From assembly GCA_965224735.1 (NCBI GenBank), contig OZ245059.1, positions 558,001-622,000 of the forward strand: 64,000 nucleotides of DNA, read 5' to 3'. This document shows, piece by piece, positions 16,128 through 25,800 of the stretch (positions are counted from its first letter, which is position 1; the number at the start of each line of letters is the position of its first letter). The translations under genes and the position numbers were made by a program. The notes under the pieces are model-generated. The model was not told the origin of the DNA, ran no database searches, and saw only the letters and a program-made list of their open reading frames with translations. Origin of the DNA: Robiginitomaculum_A sp036478535 (GTDB lineage Bacteria; Pseudomonadota; Alphaproteobacteria; Caulobacterales; Maricaulaceae).

Positions 16128-16203
16128 CGGTATAAACTTGGAACAAGAGGTTGCACGTCTTCGCAAGGAAAACTAGCCCCTCAAAGAAGATGGGGATATC
16201 TTA
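16128..16203 (+). pseudogene. Remnant of another IS3-type OrfA C-terminus
   Basis: The + strand reads NLEQEVARLRKEN, stop, PLKEDGDILKQ. This is the leucine-zipper end common to IS3 OrfA proteins. About 25 codons are left with one stop. It may belong to the same element as the OrfB tail at 22701-22812. Confidence 0.45.
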
Positions 16204-16330
16204 AAACAGAACAAATGCCACATTTTCACTATTTCTACACTGCGCTGACGCTAGCCAAACCAAGTTAAATCGCTTGTAATCTAAAATAGCGCAGTGTAGA
16301 AATAGTGAAAATGTGGCATTTGTTCTGTTT
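16204..16330. repeat. Perfect 43-bp inverted repeat with 41-bp spacer
   Basis: Positions 16204-16246 are the exact reverse complement of 16288-16330, starting AAACAGAACAAATGCCACAT. The spacer is AT-rich and has no internal symmetry. The structure could extrude as a cruciform or form a very stable RNA hairpin 38 bp upstream of the tagD-like start. No T-run follows. It is too long and too perfect for an ordinary terminator. Confidence 0.9.
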
Positions 16331-16368
16331 GCGTGTACTTAACCTATGCTAATCAATGGATATAAAAA

Positions 16369-16827
16369 ATGAAAACAGTGCTAACTTATGGGACGTTTGA
16401 TTTGTTTCATGTAGGCCATGTAAAGCTATTGCAACGAGCGGCGGCTTTAGGCGATAGATTGTACGTTGGCATGTCTAGCGACATATTTAATGAGGTCAAA
16501 GGTAAAAAGTGCGTAATACCATATAAAAATAGAGCTGAAATCGTAAGCGCAATTAAATATGTCCACAAAGTATTTCCGGAAAATAATTGGGAACAAAAAA
16601 TTGAGGACATTAGTCGGTTTGGTGTAGATGTATTTGTTATGGGGGATGATTGGCGTGGAAAGTTTGACCATCTTAAAGAATTTTGTGACGTCACCTATTT
16701 AGAGCGCACCGAAGGCATTTCCACGACTGGTTTGAAAGAGGTTCTAAGTGCTTTTGAGGCCGAGAAAATGAAACAATTCAAAGACGGCGTTGATGCAATT
16801 CAGCTGATCGTTGAGCAATTAAGTTAA
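16369..16827 (+). CDS. Glycerol-3-phosphate cytidylyltransferase-like nucleotidyltransferase (TagD family)
   Basis: This cytidylyltransferase of about 150 residues probably makes CDP-glycerol from CTP and glycerol-3-phosphate. It shows TYGTFDLFHVGHVKLLQRA, with the HxGH motif at about residue 14, and the C-terminal RTEGISTT nucleotide-binding signature at about residue 117, which is characteristic of TagD and Gct enzymes. The length, somewhat longer than Bacillus TagD, is mainly a C-terminal helix. The next gene follows after 11 bp and contains a LicD domain, so CDP-glycerol supply for a phosphotransferase is the natural reading. Another CDP-alcohol cannot be excluded. Confidence 0.9.
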   Translation: MKTVLTYGTFDLFHVGHVKLLQRAAALGDRLYVGMSSDIFNEVKGKKCVIPYKNRAEIVSAIKYVHKVFPENNWEQKIEDISRFGVDVFVMGDDWRGKFDHLKEFCDVTYLERTEGISTTGLKEVLSAFEAEKMKQFKDGVDAIQLIVEQLS

Positions 16828-16838
16828 GGTGCAGTACA

Positions 16839-19130
16839 ATGAATTCTAGTTTAGAGCTCGCATTGGCGAAGAAGGTGTTGCCCGGATTTGGTTTTTTTGG
16901 ATCATATACATTTGACAGGTTGAAAGTTTCTGTTGATGCGGTGGTCGACGAGGTGCAATTAGAGGTTAGGAATAAAACCCCTTCTTATCTCAACATTACA
17001 CGAGTTTTATTTTACGGGAAAAATGGAGAGTTGTTGGATTTTGCAAAGGTTTGTCGCTCAGCAACAATCTCATCTAACTTTGAGAAAGAACCTCTAAATG
17101 TACACAGTTTACTTAAGGCTGGGGCGCTTATCCACAGTGATAAGGAGAAGATCCCTTCCTTGATACTAGACTTACACAGCTCAATATATATTAGTCGTAT
17201 TGAAATTGCAAATCGATCAGATAGTTATGGTGTTCGCTCAAAACACTTGGTTGTTATAAGTCTGGATGGTGGCGTTGAAATTGGGCGGTTTGATAATTTT
17301 TGTGGGCAGCGACTGTTGAGTGCCTATCGTGAAATTTTGGAGGGCATAGGTTTTTCTAACGACTTTACTCTTGCGGGTATGAACCAAGTTGATATCAAGG
17401 CAAATGAAATACGCGCGGCACTTGCGAAAAAAATAAGCGATGGCAGTTTGAAGTATAACCTGCCCACTTTAATCTCATTTTTGCCCACATACGACCCGAA
17501 TCCTCTAGTTAACAATGATGTCCTCATTTTTATGGGGGGGGTCATAGCAAATCTCATTTTAGATACTGGCACAACTGAAACGGCTCAACTTAACGCATTT
17601 AAAAAAATACTTATAACACCAAAAAGAATAATTCGAGCCATAGAGCATGCGTCAATTATTTATAGTCATCAATACGGTAAGCCGACGACGCTAATCGCTG
17701 GTAAACATAAAATAGGTAGGTCTGAGCTTAGTGAGAAAAAAGAAGAGAATCTCAAAGTAATGAATATAGTTAGAGACCAGCTAAAGGCTTGGTCTATCGA
17801 CTCAGTGATTTGCTACGGTACGCTTTTAGGTGCGGTTCGCAATCAAGCTTTTATTGCACATGATGATGACGTTGACATGTTGTTCTTTTACGGTGCAAAA
17901 AGTGAAGCCGAGATGATGAAAAAACGTCTGGAAGTTCTCGAAAAATTTAAAGAGGCTGGATATGATACGCACAATTCTGGTATAAATTTCACTGTTATTC
18001 CCCCCGGATGTTTAGTGGGTGTGGACCTTTTTCCTGAGTGGTCAAACAAAAAACAAACTTCATTAATGATGGAGCACTATAAATATAGAATGATTGACAC
18101 TGATGTTTTACTTCCCACTAAAACAATAGAATTTTACGGACATGAATTTGATGTGCCAAATCAGGTGGAGCGGTTTCTTGAAGAACGCTATGGGACAAGT
18201 TGGAGCCAGGCCAATCCATTTTATGAGTGGCCGTGGGAACTAGAATTGCATGAAGAGTGGCCGCGCCGACAATCTGTTAGGTCGTTAAATGCTAAAAGAA
18301 CTGTTATGGTTGCTTGGGGGCAAGTTGTTGGAACAACAGAAACCAGCCCCCCGAAAAATTCTCCGGCCTTAATAAGCAAAGCAATTTCAGAAAATTTTGA
18401 TGCGATTGAAATTGATGTTCGTTTATCAAAAGATAGCGTTTATGTTTTGGGGCACGATGATGTAATCATTGGCAAGCAGGGCTCCAAGATACAAATTTCA
18501 AAGACCTCCTCTAAGCAATTGAGTCAGTTTAATCTAGGGGACTATCAAAAAAAGGCCAACCCAGTCATTACATTGGAAAAAGCCTTATTATTGATGGAAG
18601 ACAAGGTTGTAATGTTGGATCCACGGGTCAGTGAAGATGAACTTCCCAAACTTCGCAAGACGGTTGATAAAGCAGGGTTCGAACCAGGAAAAATATTGTT
18701 TTGTGGTTACGGTGACGCAGGCGTCAAGGCACTCAATGTTCATTTTCCTGAAAGTGTAATCTTATATAAGTATTATGGATCACATGTAGAGATAGACGAT
18801 TTTGTTTTGGAAGAATTGATGGAAAAACAGGTTGATGGGTTGATGCTGTTTTGGCCAATGCATTATGAAGACTGTAAACCTTTTATGAAGCGTTTGAAAA
18901 AATACGGCCTACAGGTTTTATTTTATGTGCATGGATCTTGGCCCGCTCGAGGCGAGGTCGACAAGCCAGAGGCCTCACTTTCCCAAATGATTACTGCTGG
19001 TGCGGATTATGTTACAAGTACAGGCTCTCAACTTAGTAGTTTTAAGAAACTTGTAAAACAGCCCTTGATAGATTCTTTAGGTATAAATAAGACCCCAAAA
19101 AAATATAAATTGTTAAAGGGTAACCGTTAA
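16839..19130 (+). CDS. Multidomain LicD phosphotransferase fused to a GDPD-like domain
   Basis: This 763-residue protein, with no signal peptide or membrane segment, starts after AAGGTG. Residues about 70-170 resemble a discoidin-like glycan-binding domain (IEIANRSDSYGVRSKHLVVI). Residues about 305-480 are a LicD/nucleotidyltransferase-fold domain (VICYGTLLGAVRNQAFIAHD, then DDVDM), the family that transfers phosphocholine or other phospho-alcohols from CDP carriers to glycans. Residues about 488-745 resemble glycerophosphodiester phosphodiesterases: the acid pair (DAIEIDVRLS) and second histidine (VLGHDD) are present. The first catalytic histidine of the usual HRG motif is missing (VMVAWGQVVG), so hydrolysis is doubtful. 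With the TagD gene upstream and ABC exporter downstream it probably decorates or builds a glycerol-phosphate glycan in the cytoplasm. The exact reaction is inference. Confidence 0.82.
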   Translation: MNSSLELALAKKVLPGFGFFGSYTFDRLKVSVDAVVDEVQLEVRNKTPSYLNITRVLFYGKNGELLDFAKVCRSATISSNFEKEPLNVHSLLKAGALIHSDKEKIPSLILDLHSSIYISRIEIANRSDSYGVRSKHLVVISLDGGVEIGRFDNFCGQRLLSAYREILEGIGFSNDFTLAGMNQVDIKANEIRAALAKKISDGSLKYNLPTLISFLPTYDPNPLVNNDVLIFMGGVIANLILDTGTTETAQLNAFKKILITPKRIIRAIEHASIIYSHQYGKPTTLIAGKHKIGRSELSEKKEENLKVMNIVRDQLKAWSIDSVICYGTLLGAVRNQAFIAHDDDVDMLFFYGAKSEAEMMKKRLEVLEKFKEAGYDTHNSGINFTVIPPGCLVGVDLFPEWSNKKQTSLMMEHYKYRMIDTDVLLPTKTIEFYGHEFDVPNQVERFLEERYGTSWSQANPFYEWPWELELHEEWPRRQSVRSLNAKRTVMVAWGQVVGTTETSPPKNSPALISKAISENFDAIEIDVRLSKDSVYVLGHDDVIIGKQGSKIQISKTSSKQLSQFNLGDYQKKANPVITLEKALLLMEDKVVMLDPRVSEDELPKLRKTVDKAGFEPGKILFCGYGDAGVKALNVHFPESVILYKYYGSHVEIDDFVLEELMEKQVDGLMLFWPMHYEDCKPFMKRLKKYGLQVLFYVHGSWPARGEVDKPEASLSQMITAGADYVTSTGSQLSSFKKLVKQPLIDSLGINKTPKKYKLLKGNR

Positions 19131-19198
19131 TCGTTCTATCAATATTTTTACGATTATTTCCATTTAAATAGGGGATTATAATATCTGGGTCACTCGAC

Positions 19199-19999
19199 AT
19201 GAATAGCGTACAAAAATATAAAAATGCTGCGAATGATATTCTCGAAGGCATTCGAAAAAATAACGTTTGGTTTGCTATGTCATCGGAGGACTTGCGGTCA
19301 CGCTACCGGCGTACCGCCTTTGGGGTGCTGTGGTTGACTGCGACTTTTAGCTTGTTTATTTTGGCAAAGTCCATGGTATTCGGCGGTATTATGGCCGTAC
19401 CCTTCAAAGAGTATACCTTATATATGGCGACATCATTTTTGATATGGGGTTTCCTATCTGCAACCGTTACAGATGCCTGCACGGTTTGGATTAATTCCGA
19501 ATCTTGGTTATGTGGTATTAATACCCCAAAAAGTATTTTTGTTTTTCAGGTAATTTTCCGCAATTTTGTCACGATGTCTTACTCGGGAATTGCACTTATC
19601 GCGATTTTTTTACTTCTTCGCCAAGGCTTGACATGGCACGCGTTAATGGTTATTCCTGCGTTGTTACTCACGCTTATTAACGCGGTTTGGATAACGCTTT
19701 TCCTTGGGGTTATTGCAACGCGTTATAGAGATATTGTGCATGTGGTGCGAACGGGAATGGGCATCCTCTTTTTTGTCACACCCATTCTATGGATTCCCAG
19801 TACAATGAGTCACAAATTCCAACTGTTCGCATTATACAATCCATTCGCCCACGCTTTGGCCATTGTACGGGATCCGTTAGTTTATGGGTCGTCTGCCTCT
19901 ATTAGCTGGTTGGTGTGCGGTTCAATAGCCATTATTGGCTGGACAGTTTCTTTTCTGTTGTTTGCGAAGTTTCGAACCCGTATTGTATTTTGGTTTTAG
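19199..19999 (+). CDS. ABC-2 type polysaccharide exporter permease (Wzm/KpsM-like)
   Basis: This is the membrane subunit of an ABC transporter that exports a lipid-linked glycan across the inner membrane. In 266 residues it has six hydrophobic segments and the ABC-2 N-terminal amphipathic region DLRSRYRRTAFGVLWLTATF (about residues 29-48), which is typical of O-antigen, capsule and teichoic acid exporters. The ATPase gene begins 10 bp downstream. The 68-bp gap from the LicD gene suggests a shared transcript. Confidence 0.92.
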   Translation: MNSVQKYKNAANDILEGIRKNNVWFAMSSEDLRSRYRRTAFGVLWLTATFSLFILAKSMVFGGIMAVPFKEYTLYMATSFLIWGFLSATVTDACTVWINSESWLCGINTPKSIFVFQVIFRNFVTMSYSGIALIAIFLLLRQGLTWHALMVIPALLLTLINAVWITLFLGVIATRYRDIVHVVRTGMGILFFVTPILWIPSTMSHKFQLFALYNPFAHALAIVRDPLVYGSSASISWLVCGSIAIIGWTVSFLLFAKFRTRIVFWF

Positions 20000-20009
20000 G
20001 GGGCAAAAT

Positions 20010-20753
20010 ATGGCTCATGTAATTGCAAACGATCTTTCTTTACACTATCAAGTATTAGAGACTTGTGCGGCCAATACAGAAGGCCGAGACACTAAAGTTG
20101 GTGCAAAAATCAACTTTGAAAAAAGAAGCATAGAAGCCTTAAAAAATATTTCTTTTGAGCTACATGAAGGTGCACGCCTTGCTTTAATTGGGCGAAATGG
20201 TGGTGGAAAGTCCACACTATTGAAAGTTCTTAGTGGCATTTTGGAGCCAACTGGTGGACATTGCGAAATTGATGGAAAAGTGTCGGCCATTTTTAATGCT
20301 GGATTAGGAATGAGAAATGATTCTACTGGTCTAAAAAACATCCAAATTCGGTGCATGATGGGGGGGCTAAATAAAAGTCAGACGCAGGATGTGATTGAAA
20401 GCGTGATAGAATTTGCAGAGCTGGGTTCGTATATTAACCTACCTCTGAGGTTTTATTCTAGCGGTATGGCAATGCGGCTCAACTTTGCATTGTCTACAGC
20501 TATTCCTGCACAAATTTTATTACTCGATGAATGGATTGGCACGGGAGACGTCGCCTTTCGGGAAAAAGTTGCGACGCGTATGACTTCATATGTTAATCAA
20601 TCTAATATTCTCATTTTGGCGTCACATAGTATGGATATTTTGCGCAAAACTTGCGACCTTGCATTATGGCTAGAGCAAGGCGAAGTTAAAGCATATGGCT
20701 CAATGGAAGAGGTTGCTGATACATATACTGCGGTCATGATGTCTAAAAAATAA
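20010..20753 (+). CDS. ABC polysaccharide exporter ATP-binding protein (Wzt/KpsT-like)
   Basis: This is the ATPase partner of the preceding permease. The ATG at 20010 with AGGGGG upstream is preferred over upstream codons that overlap the permease. In 247 residues it shows Walker A GRNGGGKST (about residue 63), the signature YSSGMAMRLNFA, Walker B ILLLDEWIGTGD and the H-loop LASHS. It lacks the long C-terminal carbohydrate-binding domain found in O-antigen Wzt proteins such as that of E. coli O9a, so export may not depend on terminal modification; that is inference. It is the last gene before IS material on this strand. Confidence 0.92.
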   Translation: MAHVIANDLSLHYQVLETCAANTEGRDTKVGAKINFEKRSIEALKNISFELHEGARLALIGRNGGGKSTLLKVLSGILEPTGGHCEIDGKVSAIFNAGLGMRNDSTGLKNIQIRCMMGGLNKSQTQDVIESVIEFAELGSYINLPLRFYSSGMAMRLNFALSTAIPAQILLLDEWIGTGDVAFREKVATRMTSYVNQSNILILASHSMDILRKTCDLALWLEQGEVKAYGSMEEVADTYTAVMMSKK

Positions 20754-20884
20754 TCGACTGAGATTGTTCAAAATTCTATGTCAGTGTAGACATTTAGATA
20801 TCTAGTATTTCATCTAAGCGTCTGCTGAAGTAGGCCTAAAAGGCCCAGTTCCCTCGAAGGTGTAAAAACGGACAAACTTTACAA

Positions 20885-21445
20885 TCAATCAGGCAGGATT
20901 GTTTTTTTAATGCGATCGATTGTTGCCACCCCGACATTAAAGTGCCTTGAGATAGCGCGTAAGGTATCGCCGTCTTTGAGCATAGCTCGAACCTGATTTT
21001 GCTGATGCTCTGTCAATTTGTGTTTCCGTCCAAACTTGACCCCGCGTTTTTTGGCTAAGACTCTTCCCTCAGCCGTTCGGTCATTGATGAGGCTACGCTC
21101 AAGTTCAGAAAGTCCAGCAAAAACAGTGAGTAAGAACGTGCCCATAGAGCTTGATGTATCTGCCCAGGGCTCTCGTAGCGATTTAAATTGAGCGCCTTTT
21201 TGTTCCAAGTTTTTTGTTATGGAGAACAAATCATGTGTTGAACGGGCCAATCGGTCAAGACTGGTAATGATGAGTGTATCGCCTTGAGTGATTTTCTGTA
21301 GCATTTTTTCAAGCTGTGGACGCCGCCGATCAAAGCCTGTACGCTTTTCATGATAAATTATATCACACCCAGCTTTCTCTAAATGTTCGTTTTGAATATC
21401 CAGGTTTTGTCCTATGGTGGAAACGCGTGCATAACCGATTATCAT
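20885..21445 (-). CDS. Serine recombinase (resolvase/invertase family)
   Basis: This 186-residue small serine recombinase starts at ATG 21445 (MIIGYARVSTIGQNLDIQNE), with the catalytic serine in ARVST. SLDRLARST and GLSELERSLINDRTAEGR are family motifs, and a C-terminal HTH (DTLRAISRHFNVGVATIDRI) is intact. The start lies 4 bp from the left end of IS3-B copy 2, so its own promoter and any res or inversion sites upstream have been cut away. It is probably a remnant of a Tn3-like or plasmid-type unit. Positions 20754-20884 hold no gene. Confidence 0.9.
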   Translation of the reverse strand: MIIGYARVSTIGQNLDIQNEHLEKAGCDIIYHEKRTGFDRRRPQLEKMLQKITQGDTLIITSLDRLARSTHDLFSITKNLEQKGAQFKSLREPWADTSSSMGTFLLTVFAGLSELERSLINDRTAEGRVLAKKRGVKFGRKHKLTEHQQNQVRAMLKDGDTLRAISRHFNVGVATIDRIKKTILPD

Positions 21446-21505
21446 GAATTGATGTGCCCCTAGATTTGTAGACACCTTGTTTGTTACAATTGGAAGCAAG
21501 GAGAT

Positions 21506-21769
21506 ATGAAGATGGGTAAGGGAATACGGTATACGGACGAGTTCAAACGGGACGCTGTGGCGCAGGTAAAAGAGCGCGGTTATTCGGTCAAAGATGTGTC
21601 GGAGCGACTGGGGGTTTGTACCAAGTCCATGTATGATTGGATTGGCAAGTTTCATGAACCAGAGCGACCACCCGCTGATATGAACGAGCATGTGCAAGAG
21701 AACCGCCGCTTAAAGGCCGAGCTTAGGCGCGTTACTGAAGAGCGTGATATCTTACGAAGTGCCCTTTAG
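21506..21769 (+). CDS. IS3-B OrfA, copy 2
   Basis: This is the same 87-residue HTH protein as in copy 1, with the start ATG 28 bp inside the element after AAGGAGATATGA. It ends RSAL just before the G-AAAAAG run of the orfA-orfB junction. Confidence 0.85.
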   Translation: MKMGKGIRYTDEFKRDAVAQVKERGYSVKDVSERLGVCTKSMYDWIGKFHEPERPPADMNEHVQENRRLKAELRRVTEERDILRSAL

Positions 21770-21792
21770 GGTGAAAAAGGCCACGGTGTACT

Positions 21793-22665
21793 TTGCAAAG
21801 CAGGCCAAGTGAAGTACGCCTTTATCAAAGCACACCGCATGGAGTTTTCCGTGCGGGCCATGTGCGCGTGCTGCGCGTTCACCCGAGCGGGTTTTATGCG
21901 TGGCTTAAATCGGACCTGAGTAAAATGGCTAAGCGGCAACGCCGCCTTACAGGACTTATCAAGCAATCATGGCTAGAGAGCGGCTGCGTTTATGGCTACC
22001 GTAAAATTCATCATGACCTGCTCGATATGGGCGAGACTTGTGCGCCTAATACGGTGGCCAAGCTTATGCAAAAGTGTGGCCTTAGGGCACAAGTCGGCTA
22101 TAAACGCCGCCCTGGCAAGTATGGCATTAAGCCGTCGATTGTGGCGGCTAATCAGTTGAAGCAGAACTTTGATATAGCGCATCCCAATACGGTTTGGGTG
22201 ACGGACATTACTTACATTAAGACTCATGAGGGATGGTTGTTTTTATCCGTCGTTATCGACCTATACTCACGCCGTGTTGTTGGGTGGTCAATGGGTGTGC
22301 GGATGCAAACAAGTCTGGCTTTAAATGCTTTATTGATGGCCGTTTGGCGGCGCAGACCGAAGGCGAAAGTGATAGTCCATTCCGATCAAGGCAGCCAGTT
22401 TACCAGCCAAGAGTGGCAATCTTTTTTAGTCGCTCACAATCTGGAAGCTAGCATGAGCCGGCGTGGAAACTGTTATGATAATGCGGTAGCTGAAAGCTTC
22501 TTCCATCTGCTCAAAACCGAACGGATCAGACGCAAGACTTACAAAATGCGCCAGCTCGCACGCCAAGACGTGTTCGATTATATTGAAATGTTCTATAATT
22601 CTAAGCGAAAGCATGGTAAGTGCGGGATGTTGTCACCCGCTCAGTTCGAGATGGCAACAAAATGA
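21793..22665 (+). pseudogene. IS3-B OrfB, copy 2, N-terminal frameshift
   Basis: The natural start GTG AAG TAC GCC (VKYAFIKAH) at about 21809 is followed by a 1-bp deletion in the codons for MCRVL (GTGCGCGTG where copy 1 has GTGCCGCGTG). The first 20 residues are therefore out of frame with the rest. The remaining HTH_21, DDE core (WVTDITYIKT, VIVHSDQGSQFTS, NAVAESFFHLL) and C-terminus MLSPAQFEMATK are intact. Copy 3 carries the same deletion. Confidence 0.85.
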
Positions 22666-22700
22666 AGTAACAAGGTGTCTACAAATCTAGGGGCACATCA

Positions 22701-22812
22701 ATCCCACCCGCCGAAGCAGAGGAAAATTATTACGCAGCACTCGACAAAGTTCCAAAAGCAGCATAACTTAAGCTAAACAGCCTCCGGCAAACTCGGGGCG
22801 GTTCAATATCAT
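22701..22812 (+). pseudogene. 3' remnant of a further IS3-family element
   Basis: The frame IPPAEAEENYYAALDKVPKA, followed by A and a stop, is the standard C-terminal tail of one group of IS3 OrfB proteins. It is followed by AGCCTCCGGCAAACTCGGGG CGGTTCA, which has the look of the terminal inverted repeat of that group and ends at about 22812. The rest of this element is missing, removed at the IS3-B copy 2 border. Confidence 0.6.
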
Positions 22813-22844
22813 AAACTGTCTTAATATTAGGAATACCTCAGACA

Positions 22845-25800
22845 ATGAATAAAATGCTAGAGAAAATTAGGCAAACAATTGTACGGATTGTTAATAACGA
22901 TCCCCATGTTATGGGACAAGTTCGCCATCATATTAGAAATAAAGCTAGTAATAAGACACAATTTATTTCATCAAAAATTGTTGAAACAGTTAAGGGCATG
23001 CAGATCAGTGCGACACCTCGTAAACCCTTATCTTATTTTGAATCTTCACAGTTGTTTTCTCCTGATTACTATCAATCTCAACTTGAAAATAAATTTAAAA
23101 CTCCAGAACTAGCTCTAAAGCATTATAAGGAAGAAGGTTGGAAACTAGGGCTCAACCCACACCCACTTTTTGATACTAATTATTACCTTCAACAGCTTAA
23201 AACTAAGGCTATTTTATTGGGTGATTCCGACCCATTAAATCACTTTCTTAAATCGGACACTAGCTCGGCAGATCCCCACCCATTATTTAATAACGAATTT
23301 TATAAACGGAAATACCCATGGGTCAGTCAACAAAACTCGTTGCTACACTATATTAATCATGGGTGCCATGAAGCCCATTATCCCAACCCTTTGTTTGATT
23401 CGGCTTACTATATAGAGAATAATTTTAACAAAATTAGGCAGCAAAATCCACTTGAACATTTTGTTGAGAAGGGATGGCATGCAGGACTTAACCCACACCC
23501 GATATTTGATTTGTGTTATGTAGCGAAGCAGATTGATCCTGAGTTGCCACTAGAACAATTCACAGAAAACCCACTGGAAATATTTTTAAATACCGACAAC
23601 ACACTTAATCCGCATCCTTATTTTAATGTTGACTATTATGTGACTGGCCTAGAGGGCACTGCGCCAGCACTCACTAAAGAGTTTACTCGGAAAAATATAG
23701 AAGCCATTGAAATTTTTCTTGATGCCAAAACACCTCTTGTAGACCCAAGCATTGCTTTTTCTGAACTAGCTTATAAAGAACAGTTTCCTGCCCTTCATGC
23801 AATGAACGGGCTATACCACTATTTGCGTTATGGCCAAAAGGAAGGCAGACAAAAGTTCTCTACAATGTTACAGCGTGACTCTGAGGATTTTCGTTATATG
23901 TTGACTTTGGAATTAGATATTGTTGCGCCACATCAGCAAATTAAATTGGCCAATGTAGTTGAAATGCCACGCATGCAGGATCCACTTGTTTTGGCAACTA
24001 GCGACCTAACTGATAGGATTGGTGAATTTAAGGCAGACATTATCTATTTATGTCCTGGCTTTATGAAAGGTGGCGCGGAAAAATACGGCACAAAACTTAT
24101 AAATGCTCTTTCTAGCAGTAAAACACCTCCCAAAATATTGGTTCTAAGCACTGATAATGACATAATGGACACATTTGCTTGGTTTAAACCAAGCCCTCAC
24201 ATCAAAATTGTACAGTTCGATAAGTTGCAACTAACGCTTACGCTTCAGGAACGCACTGACATGCTGGCCAAAATCCTTATATGGTGTTGCCCCGCAAAAA
24301 TAATCAACAACAACTCTCACGCAGGCTGGCTGACGTATCAAACATATGGTAATAGTTTATCGACCTGCATGAAACTTACAGCATGCCTTTTCTGTTATGA
24401 GTTTGATGAATTTGGGCAACCTGTTGGGTATGCGCGTGATTTTATACGCGAAACAATAAAGTATCTCAACAACGTATTTATTGATAACTCCTCATTTGCT
24501 AATTCCCTTATTCGTGATTTTTACCTTGGGTCCACTGCTCATGATATTTTTCAAGTTCTATACCAACCATTTGACGGCGACCTAAAGCCTTTTTTACCTG
24601 GGGCTACCACTTTCACCTCAAAAAAATTAAACGCGCGGCGTCCACGTGTTTTATGGCCAGCCCGATTTGTTAAGCAAAAAAACCCTGCGTTTCTTCGTGA
24701 AATCGCGATAGCTATGCCAAAAGTAGATTTTATTGCATGGACAACAGATAAATGGAGTAAGCAATTTGGTGGAGGCAAGGCACCTGACAATCTAATTATA
24801 CTTAATGACAATACTAACTTTTCTAACATGGCCGCACAGGATATGGATGCCATGTTGTTGACCTCGGATTGGGAAGGTCTCCCAACAACATTAATTGAAG
24901 CGACAACAGAAGGGTTGCCTATTATCGCTACACGAGTTGGCGGCGTTAAAGATTTGATTGATAATGAGTCCGGTTGGTTAATAGAAAAAAATGATGTTGA
25001 TGGTGCAGTTCGGGCGTTACGTGAATGTCTAACGGATGTTATGGTAACTGCAGATAAAGTATTGTGTGCGCAAAAGCATACAGGGGCACAACACTCCTAT
25101 AAGGTTTTTCTCACGACCTTAAAACGCTATGGTCTCATTAATCCTAAACCACCAAGCTTACCAAAAGCCCCCAGACCAGTGGTGAAAGGTATTAAGCCAT
25201 TCACTTTAGATGCAACACTCGTTATTAATGGACATAAGGAAGGTTATTGGATTTTACCCACCCTACATGCTTGCCACAAAACGGTACAATTTTGTCTAGC
25301 GGATAATTTTTCCTGTGAGCTCCTCATTGTATTAGATAACCCTGATGTAGAAACACGCCAAATATGCGAGGACTTTGTAAAACTGCACGATTATCGAATT
25401 GTGTATCTAAATGTAAAAGATTTGGGCGCCGCAAGAAATGGGGCAGTAAGGGAAGCTAAGGGAGAGTTTATTGCTTTTATGGATGGTGACGATATGCCAA
25501 GCCGCAATTGGGTAAGTCAAGGAATTCGTTTTGGGCGTTTGCAAGAAATGAGCACAATTCTTCATCCTAGTATGAATTATATTTTTGGTGATGGCGATAC
25601 TTATATCTTTCTACACTGTGATATGGATAGTCCAAGTTACGTTCCTGCTGTGTTTAATGCGGAAAATTATTGGACAGCACTCTCCATGGCCCCACGCGAA
25701 ATTTATTTACAGTTTCCATACGAAAAAAATGATTTTAAAAACGGCCTTGCATATGAAGATTGGAGTTGGAATGCTCGTACAATTGCCTCAGGTATCAAGC

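Larger units (their letters stand above)
21450..22700 (+). mobile_element. IS3-B copy 2 (1251 bp)
   Basis: Both ends are intact (TGATGTGCCCC at 21450, GGGGCACATCA at 22700). Flanks GAAT and ATCC do not match as a target duplication. The left flank is a resolvase gene start and the right flank is the tail of a different IS3 element. Confidence 0.9.

Noticed and set aside
21446..21697. N-terminal extension of the resolvase frame into IS3-B
   Set aside because: These codons are the antisense of IS3-B orfA; the ATG at 21445 begins exactly with the family start MIIGYARVS.
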